Both the position numbers and the translations under genes were made by a program. A stretch of 64,000 nucleotides of DNA from G963662605 sp963662605 (lineage in GTDB: Bacteria > Bacteroidota > Ignavibacteria > Ignavibacteriales > Ignavibacteriaceae). Below are positions 10,153-20,404 of this stretch, in pieces. The stretch's first letter is position 1. Each line of letters starts with the position of its first letter. The stretch spans positions 3,038,001-3,102,000 of the forward strand of contig OY759785.1 in the NCBI GenBank assembly GCA_963662605.1. Direction: 5' to 3'. The notes below the pieces were generated by a model. That model was not told the origin of the DNA and searched no databases. It saw only the letters and a list, made by a program, of their open reading frames with translations.

Positions 10153-11060
10153 TACAGTTTATCCTCCGCACGTTCATAACGTCAACAAGACTGGTTTTTA
10201 AAAACCTCAAACTCGTTCTTTTACTATTTATCGTGAATTTCAGTTTCGCACTCGCCCTGACGCTGCCAATTTTCAGCATGCTCAGGCAAAGCCTGCTCCA
10301 CTCTTCGCTCAACGCCCATTTCACCGGTGAGTTCGATTATGTGTGGTTTCTGCAATTCAGTTCTTTAAACCGGCAGGCACTCGCCGAATTGCCCGGATTA
10401 TTGTATATAATTACTATTATATACAATTTCATCCAGCTTTTTTTCAGCGGCGGCTTGATGGCGATATTCAATAATCCGCAAAAGGATCATATCGTTGATT
10501 TCTTTTTCGGCGGTGTTAAATACTTTTTCCGGTTTTTTAAATTATTCTGCGTCGCACTCGTGTTCTATTTTTTGCTGATAACCTTGAACGCCTTCCTGAA
10601 TGCCGCCATTGTTTCTTTCATGGCCAACTCGCAGAATGTTTTGCTCGAATTTATTATACAACTTCTCCGGTATATCCTGTTTATCGTACTCATAGGAATA
10701 ATAAACATGATATTCGATTACTCCAGAGTAATAACCGTAGTAGATGAAAAGTTGAAGATTTTCAAAGTGATCGGGCAATCTGTCGGATTCATCAAAAATA
10801 ACTTCAGACTCACGGTTTCTGTATATTTTATTACCGGCTCATGCGTGATTCTGGCGACAATTATCTATAATGTTTTTGATAACTACATCCCCAAAACATC
10901 TTTGGCACTCCTGATTGTAACTTTTTTTATTCAACAGCTGTTAATTATATTTCGGCTTATCATAAAGATGTTATTCTCGGCAGGTGAAATTGTCGTGTAT
11001 AATGATCTGAATGCTGAAATAATAGATACAAACGTTGAAGAAATAAGCACAGGAATGTAA
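10149..11060 (+). CDS. Polytopic membrane protein of unknown function
   Basis: I do not recognise a characterised family. The 303-residue protein has about six hydrophobic segments, for example LVLLLFIVNFSFALALTLPIF, LFCVALVFYFLLITLNAF and LLIVTFFIQQLLIIFRLI. Start ATG at 10149 is chosen because it overlaps the stop of the upstream peptidase gene; an in-frame TTG at 10101 would lie entirely inside that gene. Its stop is one base before def, so the M1 peptidase, this protein, def and fmt could form one transcript. A partner role for the membrane-anchored peptidase is conceivable but unsupported. Confidence 0.75.
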   Translation: MIQFILRTFITSTRLVFKNLKLVLLLFIVNFSFALALTLPIFSMLRQSLLHSSLNAHFTGEFDYVWFLQFSSLNRQALAELPGLLYIITIIYNFIQLFFSGGLMAIFNNPQKDHIVDFFFGGVKYFFRFFKLFCVALVFYFLLITLNAFLNAAIVSFMANSQNVLLEFIIQLLRYILFIVLIGIINMIFDYSRVITVVDEKLKIFKVIGQSVGFIKNNFRLTVSVYFITGSCVILATIIYNVFDNYIPKTSLALLIVTFFIQQLLIIFRLIIKMLFSAGEIVVYNDLNAEIIDTNVEEISTGM

Positions 11061-11061
11061 A

Positions 11062-11613
11062 ATGGCGATACTGGAAGTAACGCAATATGGTGATGAAATA
11101 TTAAAGAAAAAGACGGAAAGCGTTAAAAAAGTTGACCGTTCCGTCCTTGAACTAATCAATAATATGTTCGATACAATGCACAATGCTGATGGCGTCGGGA
11201 TTGCAGCGAATCAGGTCGGCAGCAATAAATCCATTTTCGTTGTTGATTTGACCGAGGTAAAAGGTTATGAAAAACATCCGAAATTGATTTGCATAAATCC
11301 GAAAATCGCTGAACGCTCAGCCGATACGGTCGTTATGGAGGAGGGCTGTTTAAGTCTGCCCGGCCTTCATGTAGAAGTAGAGCGTCCGAAGGCAGTCAAA
11401 CTGCTTTATCAGGATTTGGAACTGAAAGACCAAGTTATTGAGGCTGACGGGTATGTCGCAAGAGTCATTCAACACGAACTTGATCATTTGCTCGGATACT
11501 TAGCGGTTGACCGGGTGGCGGACGATAAGAAAAAGGAGTTGAAAAGCTCTCTCACTTTGATTAAAAACCGTGAAGTTGATGTTGACTATCCGGTAACAGA
11601 TAAAACCAAGTAA
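11062..11613 (+). CDS. def: Peptide deformylase
   Basis: The 183-residue enzyme removes the formyl group from the N-terminal methionine of new proteins. All three family motifs are present: GVGIAANQVG (GxGxAAxQ), EGCLSLPG (EGCxS, metal-binding Cys) and QHELDHL (HExxH). Length is typical. It lies eight bases upstream of fmt, the enzyme that adds the formyl group, which is the usual def-fmt pairing. Confidence 0.97.
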   Translation: MAILEVTQYGDEILKKKTESVKKVDRSVLELINNMFDTMHNADGVGIAANQVGSNKSIFVVDLTEVKGYEKHPKLICINPKIAERSADTVVMEEGCLSLPGLHVEVERPKAVKLLYQDLELKDQVIEADGYVARVIQHELDHLLGYLAVDRVADDKKKELKSSLTLIKNREVDVDYPVTDKTK

Positions 11614-11621
11614 TCCGAATT

Positions 11622-12521
11622 ATGAAAATTGTATTTTGGGGGACTCCGGATTTTGCCGTTGAGTCCTTAAAAAAGGTATTGGCTTCGCAGCATGAAGTTG
11701 TAGCCGTTGTAACAGTCCCCGATACGGAAAAAGGCCGCGGCCTGCATGTGTCGTATTCCCCTGTAAAGAAATTCGCTCTGGAAAACAATATTCCGGTTTT
11801 ACAGCCGCTGAGTTTTAAAGATGAGACATTTATCGAGACTCTAAAGCAAATTGGTGCTGATCTCTATGTCGTTGTAGCCTTCCGTATCCTGCCGAAAGAG
11901 GTTTTCAACATACCGCCATTCGGTTCATTTAACCTGCACGGTTCCTTGCTCCCGAAATACAGAGGGGCTGCTCCCATCCAATGGGCGTTGATAAACGGTG
12001 ATGCCATAACCGGAGTCACTACTTTTAAGCTTGCCGATAAAGTTGATACGGGAAACGTATATCTAATGAAGGAGATTCCGATTCTTGAGTCGGACAACTT
12101 TGAGACCTTGCACGATAAACTCGCAATACTCGGCAGCGAAGCAGTGATGGAAACAATTAATGGGATAGAAGCAGGAAGTCTCCCGCTCATGCCACAGAAT
12201 AATGAACTTGCCACCCCTGCTCCCAAAATTACAAAGGAAATTTGTCAGGTTACGTGGGATAAATCCGCAAAGAATACCTTAAATCTCATCAGAGGTGTTA
12301 CTCCTTTTCCGGGAGCATTCTTTATTAAGGACGGTGTTCTTTATAAAATACATAAGGCCGCAGTTAACACAGGTGTAACTGTGCCTCAAGGTACATTCCA
12401 TACCGACAAAGACTCTCTGTTCGTCGGCTGTAATCCGGGAGCATTGGAAATTCTGGAAATCCAGAAAGAAGGCCGCAAAAGAATGAGCATTTCAGAGTTT
12501 CTCCGGGGTTATAAAATATAG
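11622..12521 (+). CDS. fmt: Methionyl-tRNA formyltransferase
   Basis: The 299-residue enzyme transfers a formyl group from 10-formyl-THF to initiator Met-tRNA. The N-terminal Rossmann-like formyltransferase domain begins IVFWGTPDFAVESL and contains NLHGSLLPKYRGAAPIQWA with the catalytic Asn-His and the SLLPKYRG signature, followed by GVTTFKL. The C-terminal domain contains ITWDK-like sequence (QVTWDKSAKNTLNLIRG) and FPGAF. Length is close to the family norm. It forms an operon with def. Confidence 0.97.
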   Translation: MKIVFWGTPDFAVESLKKVLASQHEVVAVVTVPDTEKGRGLHVSYSPVKKFALENNIPVLQPLSFKDETFIETLKQIGADLYVVVAFRILPKEVFNIPPFGSFNLHGSLLPKYRGAAPIQWALINGDAITGVTTFKLADKVDTGNVYLMKEIPILESDNFETLHDKLAILGSEAVMETINGIEAGSLPLMPQNNELATPAPKITKEICQVTWDKSAKNTLNLIRGVTPFPGAFFIKDGVLYKIHKAAVNTGVTVPQGTFHTDKDSLFVGCNPGALEILEIQKEGRKRMSISEFLRGYKI

Positions 12522-12704
12522 CCGAGTCAGAGAGGCCGGTAATAGCCACCATCCCCGAACAGTATTTTCTGGAAAGTTCATCCTTACCGGATTTCAACCC
12601 CAATATTTCTCGGCGATAGGATTTCTCCACCTATCTTTTTATCAGAAAATTCTAATCGAGATCGTCTGTATAATTCCCCCGGTATTACAATTATTATTTA
12701 GTAC

Positions 12705-13364
12705 TTAACGCAGCTTGTTTATATGGTAATCGTTAATGCTTAACGTATCCAAAGATATTTTATCGGTTTTTTTGTCATATACACATTTTATTTTCATAAA
12801 ATGACCTGAAAAATAATCAGCGAATCTAAATACAAATACAATCTCATTTGACTGTATGGAGTAAACCAGACTGTCATGGGAGCATATCTGGTCTGCGAAT
12901 CGTTTTATGCTACTATAAGTTTGCGAATAAATATGTGACTTATAACCAATCATAATCGTTGAATAAAATAACTTAATATTATTTTCTGTAATATTCTCCC
13001 AACAAAAATATTTCTTCATTGTTGATAAGTACTCGTCTAATTTTCCATCTCCATAAATAGTCAATATTTTACCACCATCATTCACATAAAGATTCATATG
13101 GTAATACTCGAGCCCGCCCAGATCACAAAGATATATAGTGTCATTAAGAAAATCGGACTTATACTTCCAGATAGTCGTTATTTCCCCGGAGTTAACTGCG
13201 CTATAAAAATCTTTTCGACTATTATATTGCGGCCATTCTATATCTTCATGTCTGATTGGAGCGTTGTTCTGTTTTTCGCTAAATTCTCTTTTGTTGTGTG
13301 AACAGCCGTAGAATACTGATAAAAAAAGTAACAGGCAATAGAAGCCAAATGTTTTACTTAACAT
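12705..13364 (-). CDS. Putative lipoprotein, candidate immunity protein
   Basis: The protein has 219 residues from ATG at 13364. That start is preferred over one 13 codons upstream because a purine-rich AGGGGG ribosome-binding site lies just before it and a signal peptide follows (LLLFLSVFYGC, likely lipidated Cys). The rest has no recognised domain. The start overlaps the end of the RHS/metallopeptidase fragment upstream by 11 bases. Toxin genes are commonly followed at once by their immunity gene, and a lipoprotein could neutralise a toxin in the periplasm. This is inference from position. The surrounding block is on the minus strand between plus-strand neighbours, consistent with acquired DNA. 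Confidence 0.7.
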   Translation of the reverse strand: MLSKTFGFYCLLLFLSVFYGCSHNKREFSEKQNNAPIRHEDIEWPQYNSRKDFYSAVNSGEITTIWKYKSDFLNDTIYLCDLGGLEYYHMNLYVNDGGKILTIYGDGKLDEYLSTMKKYFCWENITENNIKLFYSTIMIGYKSHIYSQTYSSIKRFADQICSHDSLVYSIQSNEIVFVFRFADYFSGHFMKIKCVYDKKTDKISLDTLSINDYHINKLR

Positions 13365-14283
13365 TCCACCCCCTCTTTGTAAATGTATTGTCAATCGGAG
13401 CATTGTAATTTGGCATAACGATTTTACTTGATTCTTTTAAATGAAATGTATTGTCAAAATATTGCTCGTTAATGACTTTTTCAACTCTAAAGCCCTCAAT
13501 TTCATAGGGGCGGGAATAATATTCATATTTACTCTTTTCCCAATTCATTCGAGCAATCCCATGCTCAAGTGCATATTGAACATGAGAAAGTTCATGTCCT
13601 GCAACCGCATATGGAGTTGTCTCTGAAGCACTACTCGCGATAGAACCCGTATATAATTTCACCACAAACTTTGCAATGTCTGCATCGGTTTTCGCCAGCT
13701 TGCCATCCTTGTCTAAGGCTTTCATTTCTCCGCATACTAAATCATAGGTCTTCGCATCGCGCGTTTCTGCATCGGACATATGAACCGTTACTTCTGTTAT
13801 AGATTCATCATTATTTAAACGATTATACAGTTCCCGCCCATCTTCCGTCTTCTGCAGGTTGGATAAAAACGTCTCTACATAAAGCCATTCGTCATGTTGG
13901 CTTTGCGGATCATAGGGGTTTATAATCACAGCACCACTTGGATCAATGGAATTAACAGCATCTCCTTTGCAATAATTATACGGACTCCATCCCGGATACT
14001 TGCTAGCCATAGGATCTACCGAATACCATCTACCCAGTTCCGAATTATAATACCTTGCACCGAAATAGTCAAGGCCGCTTTCAATATTTCTATCCTTGCC
14101 CATGACCTTATACCCTGAATTATAGGCTGAATTCACATATTCCAGCTTTATTTCTCCGTAATGATAAAAGTATCTTGCAGAAAGGAGTGTCCAGTCATTA
14201 TTTTTTACCGCCCTTATGCCCCCAATGTGTTTCCTAATGTAATACTGCCTTGCAAATTCGCGACAATACGTTCCATTTAAATA
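13354..14283 (-). pseudogene. 5'-truncated RHS gene: RHS core end plus HExxH toxin-like domain
   Basis: A GTG at 14136 could start a 260-residue ORF, but the same frame is open to an in-frame stop just above 14283 and the extra sequence is RHS-like (QYYIRKHIGGIRAV, WTLLSARYFYHYGE). The gene is therefore the 3' remnant of a longer RHS gene, or an orphan RHS-CT module. It contains the conserved RHS core end GLDYFGARYYNSELGRW, SVDP and DPSG. About 190 variable residues follow, including GHELSHVQYALEHG (HExxH at 13582-13596) and downstream Glu residues in PYEIEGFRVEK that could complete a zinc site. This resembles metallopeptidase effector toxins such as M91. No start codon or signal for the truncated form is convincing. 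Confidence 0.75.
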
Positions 14284-14443
14284 TTAAATTCTTTAAATCC
14301 GGTTACCGGAAATACCGTTTTTTATTAAAAGAATTACCGGTATTTTGCGTAATTAATAGCATTTAACATTATCAGCCATAATACTTTATCAAATGAACTC
14401 TGACATACATTCTTATACTCTTTCGCCGGAAAAATGTCTCCGT

Positions 14444-17400
14444 ATGATGAAGTTTCGAGGCTTTCTGATTTTGTTTTTTATATTCACTTCATTTCTTCAT
14501 GCTCAAAACGTAACACCTGTTATTCTGGAATCAACATCCAAATATATCGTTGTAAAATTTGATTTTTCAAAGTTGTTCGTCATTCAGGATACTGCCATTG
14601 ACGGGAGAGCCTTTCAAAAAATAGTCCCGGACTTCCATTCAATCCGCAAAACCGGAGAACCCTGGCTGCCGGAATGCTTCTTCTCTCTTGGTGTTCCTTT
14701 AAATTCCTCACCGGTTTATGAAATCGTGAGTGCAAAAGAGACTGTTTATCATAATAAATTTATCCTTCCTTATCCGGATACCCGCGACACGATTTTTCAG
14801 TTCAGTGCAAAGTCGCTTGATAAGAGGGTATATTCCCGCAATCAATTTTTCCCCGCTTCAGTAATAAGACTGGAGCCGGTATCGGTAATGCGTTATGCCG
14901 GGATCATGACTGTCGGCTTGTCTCCATTTCAATTCAATCCGGTCACAAAAGAACTGAAATTGACGACAGAGTTGACCTGCAAGATTTCATACTCGAACAA
15001 AGCACTAAAGAGCTTAGCTTTATCCGTATCCCCAGTAACGGATAAAGCGACCGACAGTTTTTTGCAGAATAATGTAGTCAACTATCAAACTGCAAAAAAC
15101 TGGACCGGTGAAACAGAAAAGATGAGTAAAACCGGAGCTGGGGACTATTGGTATTCTCCGTATAAAAATTTCTTCAAGTTGTATCTCAACACCAAGGGCA
15201 TGTACCGCGTTACTTACGATGAATTACAAAGCGCGGGTGTTTCACTTCCTGCAGGACTTTCGAGCAATGCATTGGCAATTTTTTCTCAGGGTGTGAGTAT
15301 ACCTTTAGATGTACATGATAATGGTGATGGTACTTTTGATGCCGGTGATTACATTCAGTTTTTCGGTACTCCCGCTCCTGCATCTCCATTCGCCAAACAA
15401 AATATCTATAATACGGAAAATGTATTCTGGTTCAGTTATCAAGGCATCGAAAGTAATGCCAGGCGGTATATTGAAACTACCATTCCCACCGGAGCAGTTG
15501 ATACAACAATTTCGTATCTGCCGAGGACGGATTTTTATGAGAAAGATAGTGTATTTGAACACCTCGGCGAATCACCATCATTGGAATGTGACTACTGGTT
15601 CTGGGGCATTACAACTGCCAATGACGGTAAAACGTTGTACTCATTTTCAACTTCGGTAAATAATTTTTATAAACCGGTCTCATTAAACACCACTATTTCT
15701 TACCGCCTGAATCTTCAGGGAATGACTAATGCCTTTTGCAATTTTGATCATCACGCGCTTGTGTATCTCAACGGCAAACAGATCGGCAGTTTTTATTGGG
15801 ACGGACAGACCGACTCAACATTTACCGGAAGTTTTAATCCGCAAAAAGACTCTATCACTCTTGCCCCGTCAGGTAATGTGTTTCAAGTTATTGCAGATGG
15901 AAATGTTTGCAGTGAATATAAGGTTGATGATATACGGATCAATTGGTTTGACTTCATGTATAATTCAAATTTGGATGCATCCGGCACTTCGCTGAACTTC
16001 AGCGCTCAGGCATCAGCCAAAGGAATCAATACATATAAAATATCACACTGGAACAGCAGCGATATATCAATCTACTCTCCTTCGACCGGACAGAAATTCA
16101 AAGGGACATTCCAAAACGATACAAGTAAAACGGTCGTATTCAGCGATTCAATTACTCAACTTAAAGATTATTACGCTTTGACGAATACCTCATTTTTGAA
16201 AGTGGATTCCATAAGAGCAAAATCTCCTTCGTACCTACGCAGTGTTGGCAGCGGAGCTGACTATATTATTATCACACATAGCAAGTTTAATTCCATAGCT
16301 CAGCGGTTAAAAGCGCTGAGGGAGAAATCTTTTCCCGATTCTTCCATTACTTCGCCCCGGGTATATATAGCCGATGTTCAGGATATTTATGATGAGTTCT
16401 CATACGGCATTCTTGATCCTTACGCCCTGAAGTATTTTGTTGCATACGCGTTTCAAAATTGGACTGCCCCGGCGACATTATATGTGGCACTCATCGGAGA
16501 TATGAGCCACGATTACCGACACCTGCTCAAATCGAGCAGACTTAACTACGTCCCATCTATTCCCTATCATTCGTACGAGTTCGGATTTTCCGGAAGTGAT
16601 AACGACATTGTCGCTGTTTCCGGAGATGATATCGTTCCGGATATGGCAATCGGCCGTTTATCAATTGAAGAAGTCAGTGAAGGTAACATCATTCTCGATA
16701 AACTTGAAAAGTATCCGGCTGATAATGCAAAATCATGGAAACAAACAGTGGCCTTGTTCTCAGCCGGAGTTAACAACACGGATGCTGCTGAATTAGGATT
16801 TAATTCGGCAAATTTATATCTGGAAAATGCTTTTGTAAAACCTGCATCCATGCGCGCAAAGAATGTTTTCCGATACCCTTCTAATCAAAATGAAAGTCAG
16901 TATCAGGGCGGAGTTGTTGAGATGCGCGATGCCATTAATTCCGGCTCGGTTTTGCTGAACTATTACGGGCATGGAGCCAGTTCGCAGTGGGATTTAACCT
17001 TTTATAGTGATGATATTTACCTTCTGGAAAATGAAGGACGGCTTCCGGTTATTCTAAACCCGACCTGTTTTACTGCCAGCTTTGATGATCAGAATATATT
17101 CGGCGAGCAGTTTTTAAAAGTACCCGACAAAGGCTGCGTCGGTTTCATCGGCTGTTCAGGAATGACTCACTGGGAAGCGGGAAGAATAATTAACGAACTG
17201 ATTTTTAATGAGGTATTCAGTAACAGAAACTATATATCAGGCAAAGCATTCCAATACGCAAAAGCAGCGAGTCCCCAAACCGGATACTATGCCGACCAGA
17301 TTGCCCTTTTAACTTATTTAGGTGATCCTGCTTTGCAGCTGGCTTTTCCAAAACTGACAGATTATGCAATACATGAAGATGATATTTCCACCGTATCATC

Positions 17401-20212
17401 AACTTTATTGACAAACGAAGAAACGCGGATCAAAGTAAAACTCAATAATTTCGGAGTTCAGAGCAGCGATAGTGTTAGTATTAAACTTGAATTTCAAGGC
17501 AGCGACTCAAGCGGTGTTATAGGTATCCGCAAAATCGCGGGTTTTGCGCTGGATGACTCCTTATCATTTTCTTGGATCCCGGTTAAAGGCGGTGATTACG
17601 TCCTGAAGGCCGGGATTAACTACGACCGAAGCATTGCTGAAAATGATTTTTCTAATAATTCAGCTTCGACTATTGTTACCGTATTTGATTTGAGTGAACC
17701 GAATTGTGTTGAACCGCTAAACGGACAATATCAGCAATCGAATGTTGTTCGGTTTACCTTTGCCGACATTACATCTCCACAATCCTCTGTAATGACATAT
17801 TATGTTGAAGTGGATACCGCTGAAAGTTTTTCACTTCCCGTGGTAAAGTCCAATGGCCTTACAGGAGATAATGGGGCGCTTATCTGGAATAGCCCGGCCC
17901 TGCCAAAAGGTAAGTATTTTTGGCACAGCAGGATATTTGACGGGAAAAATTATGGAGCATGGAGCAGTACAAAAAGTTTTTGCATAGGTGATTCCACTTA
18001 CACCGGAATAAAATTTGAGAATGAACAGTTAAAACTATTCTCCCGTCAAAATCTGAATTTCGATGTTTCGAAAAAAGTATTGGCTCTCAATAAAAATCCA
18101 CTGCCGCCAATGCCATCGGTGAAAAGATGGATCGCGGATATTCACGTGGCGGACTCTTCTACATTTTCCCAAAGCCGCATGTCACTTTGTGCAACAGACG
18201 GCAAGTACTTTTATCTCGCCGACGAGAAAATGAATGCAGCTCTCATCAATCATGATACTACCGGCAGAACCGCTATTTATAAAATTGGTACCGGTATGCA
18301 GGGAACTTCAGCCGGAGTAAGTTACGGTAGTGTGAGCGGTTTCAACAGGGCAATTAGCGGACAGTATTGTATAAATAAAAACGGATTCTTGTATGCGCCT
18401 ACTCAGAAACCGCAAGAGATCATGAGCATAAACTCCGCAACCGGAGCGGTGGATACCCTTAATGTTCCGGACGGCTTGATTGACAGAGCCACAGGACTTT
18501 CACAGGTTGGCAACTTTCTTTTAGCCTCCGACAGTAATTATGTGTACAATCTTGCATATTCTGATAGCATCGGCAATCCTTTTTATTCATTGCGGATATT
18601 CCAGCCCTCAAATTCATGGCAGCTGGCAAAAAGTTTTACGTTTCCCAATGTTAAAGCACTTACCAACATTACCGGATTTTTTGCAAGCGGCAATTATTTT
18701 TATGTATATGGTGAAGAAAGCTACGGCACGATGCAGCGTGTTAATATGACCGATACTTCAGATATATTAACATGGCAGATACAACCCACTGATTACTCTG
18801 CGAACGGTCAATGGTTTTACAATTGGACGTATGATTACATCAATAATTTCGTTTATGCGACACAGCATCGCCCGGGTATTGAGCTTTCGCCTGTCATATC
18901 AAAATTCAGCGGTAAATACAACGACCCGTCCGGTTTTGCGGTATCACCGGTTATCGGCCCTGCCGCCGTATGGCTGGAAGTAAATTTCAGCAACAACAAT
19001 ACCGGAGGCTCCGGGAGCTTTCTGAATTATATACTGGGGTATAATAAGACGCTAAAAACTTGGGACACCTTGAAGATAACAAGCGGCAGCAACACCAATA
19101 TTTCCGATGTTGTGCCGTCAGCATATCAATATATTAAAACTACATCCGTACTCATTGATTCGACGTATGATAAGTCCGCTTCACAGGAATTGCAATCAGT
19201 ATCAGTAAAGTATTTGTCCTCTCCTGAACTCATGACTTCAAGCAGTTACCTGATGTTAGCGAAGGATACGGTTATTCAAACTACGAATGCGGACATTTCG
19301 ACAACAATCAGAAATATCTCAAGATCATATGCGGATAGTGTGACTGTCACGGCAAAGGTAGATGGAAAAGATGCCTCTACCGCGACACAGACCGTACCGG
19401 TTCCGGGTGATTCTTCCGCAATAGTTAAAATCACTCTCCCTACGAGCGGGTTGGCGGCACAATCACTGCACACGGTCAAAGTTTCGGCATCCTTACGAAA
19501 TGATGATATGTATTCTTTTAATAATGCCGCGTTGAAAAGTTTTTATGTCACAAAAGATACAGTCCGACCGACATTAGATGTAACTTTTGACGGCAAACAT
19601 ATTATAGATGGTGACATAGTCAGTCCGTCTTCAACGGTGGTTATTACACTGAGCGATAATATTTCGACCAAAATTGACAGTTCCAATTTTCTTATCTTGT
19701 TCGATAACAAAATCCTATCGCTGGCCAATCAGAATGTTTCTTTCAATTATTCCACAGGTACAAAAGCCAGTACAGTCATCACCTGGCTGGCGAATTTTTC
19801 CGGAGGGAGCCACGTCCTGAAGGTTCAGGCAAAAGACGCGAATGGAAATTTCAGCGGTTCTGACTCAACATTTTTTTCGTTCGAATTTACCGTGTACACA
19901 GAAAATGATGTTGCCAATATATTCCCCTATCCGAATCCTTTTTCCGAAAACACATATTTCACCTTTCAGCTCCGCGGGGAGGATAAGCCGGAAAATGTAT
20001 CTATTAAAATTTACACAATCGCCGGACGCCTGATACGCAGCATTACGAGCGATGGAAGTGGTTTTGATTTAAATTTCAATAAGATTTTTTGGGACGGAAG
20101 AGATAACGACGGGGACAGAATCGCTAACGGAGTCTATCTTTATAAAATGATTGTCCGGTTCAAGGACAAAACCGTCACCTCGGTCAACAAATTGGCAAAA
20201 GTTTTAAATTAG
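14444..20212 (+). CDS. C25 (gingipain/PorU-family) cysteine peptidase with FlgD-like T9SS C-terminus
   Basis: The protein has 1922 residues from ATG 14444, chosen because a signal peptide follows directly (MMKFRGFLILFFIFTSFLHAQ); an in-frame ATG at 14393 would add 17 residues. A gingipain-type propeptide region (GEPWLPECFFSLGVPL) is followed by the Peptidase_C25 domain with catalytic H843 in YYGHGASSQW and C875 in LNPTCFTASF, spaced as in gingipains. CARDB-like and Ig-like beta domains follow. The C-terminus (YPNPFSENTYF, GRDNDGDRIANGVYLYKM) is an FlgD-like T9SS sorting domain. PorU, the T9SS sortase, belongs to the same family but is shorter and lacks a sorting domain, so I prefer secreted peptidase over sortase. 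Confidence 0.85.
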   Translation: MMKFRGFLILFFIFTSFLHAQNVTPVILESTSKYIVVKFDFSKLFVIQDTAIDGRAFQKIVPDFHSIRKTGEPWLPECFFSLGVPLNSSPVYEIVSAKETVYHNKFILPYPDTRDTIFQFSAKSLDKRVYSRNQFFPASVIRLEPVSVMRYAGIMTVGLSPFQFNPVTKELKLTTELTCKISYSNKALKSLALSVSPVTDKATDSFLQNNVVNYQTAKNWTGETEKMSKTGAGDYWYSPYKNFFKLYLNTKGMYRVTYDELQSAGVSLPAGLSSNALAIFSQGVSIPLDVHDNGDGTFDAGDYIQFFGTPAPASPFAKQNIYNTENVFWFSYQGIESNARRYIETTIPTGAVDTTISYLPRTDFYEKDSVFEHLGESPSLECDYWFWGITTANDGKTLYSFSTSVNNFYKPVSLNTTISYRLNLQGMTNAFCNFDHHALVYLNGKQIGSFYWDGQTDSTFTGSFNPQKDSITLAPSGNVFQVIADGNVCSEYKVDDIRINWFDFMYNSNLDASGTSLNFSAQASAKGINTYKISHWNSSDISIYSPSTGQKFKGTFQNDTSKTVVFSDSITQLKDYYALTNTSFLKVDSIRAKSPSYLRSVGSGADYIIITHSKFNSIAQRLKALREKSFPDSSITSPRVYIADVQDIYDEFSYGILDPYALKYFVAYAFQNWTAPATLYVALIGDMSHDYRHLLKSSRLNYVPSIPYHSYEFGFSGSDNDIVAVSGDDIVPDMAIGRLSIEEVSEGNIILDKLEKYPADNAKSWKQTVALFSAGVNNTDAAELGFNSANLYLENAFVKPASMRAKNVFRYPSNQNESQYQGGVVEMRDAINSGSVLLNYYGHGASSQWDLTFYSDDIYLLENEGRLPVILNPTCFTASFDDQNIFGEQFLKVPDKGCVGFIGCSGMTHWEAGRIINELIFNEVFSNRNYISGKAFQYAKAASPQTGYYADQIALLTYLGDPALQLAFPKLTDYAIHEDDISTVSSTLLTNEETRIKVKLNNFGVQSSDSVSIKLEFQGSDSSGVIGIRKIAGFALDDSLSFSWIPVKGGDYVLKAGINYDRSIAENDFSNNSASTIVTVFDLSEPNCVEPLNGQYQQSNVVRFTFADITSPQSSVMTYYVEVDTAESFSLPVVKSNGLTGDNGALIWNSPALPKGKYFWHSRIFDGKNYGAWSSTKSFCIGDSTYTGIKFENEQLKLFSRQNLNFDVSKKVLALNKNPLPPMPSVKRWIADIHVADSSTFSQSRMSLCATDGKYFYLADEKMNAALINHDTTGRTAIYKIGTGMQGTSAGVSYGSVSGFNRAISGQYCINKNGFLYAPTQKPQEIMSINSATGAVDTLNVPDGLIDRATGLSQVGNFLLASDSNYVYNLAYSDSIGNPFYSLRIFQPSNSWQLAKSFTFPNVKALTNITGFFASGNYFYVYGEESYGTMQRVNMTDTSDILTWQIQPTDYSANGQWFYNWTYDYINNFVYATQHRPGIELSPVISKFSGKYNDPSGFAVSPVIGPAAVWLEVNFSNNNTGGSGSFLNYILGYNKTLKTWDTLKITSGSNTNISDVVPSAYQYIKTTSVLIDSTYDKSASQELQSVSVKYLSSPELMTSSSYLMLAKDTVIQTTNADISTTIRNISRSYADSVTVTAKVDGKDASTATQTVPVPGDSSAIVKITLPTSGLAAQSLHTVKVSASLRNDDMYSFNNAALKSFYVTKDTVRPTLDVTFDGKHIIDGDIVSPSSTVVITLSDNISTKIDSSNFLILFDNKILSLANQNVSFNYSTGTKASTVITWLANFSGGSHVLKVQAKDANGNFSGSDSTFFSFEFTVYTENDVANIFPYPNPFSENTYFTFQLRGEDKPENVSIKIYTIAGRLIRSITSDGSGFDLNFNKIFWDGRDNDGDRIANGVYLYKMIVRFKDKTVTSVNKLAKVLN

Positions 20213-20404
20213 GCCCCGCTTTTCCTAAAAGAGCATTTTTTGCCCAGCCGGACGGTAATATTCTTTTATTTCTAACTTTAATTAATTATTTTAATAAGAT
20301 AAGGATAAAGTTTCCTGTTACCCTAACTTTCTGAAGTGTACTTATCCTTAGAATTAGCCAATTTTTTTCGTACCATAATTTTATCAATTCTGGTGAGGAA
20401 GCAA

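Noticed and set aside
14444..20212. Assignment as the T9SS sortase PorU
   Set aside because: The length and the C-terminal sorting domain do not fit PorU, although the catalytic family is shared.
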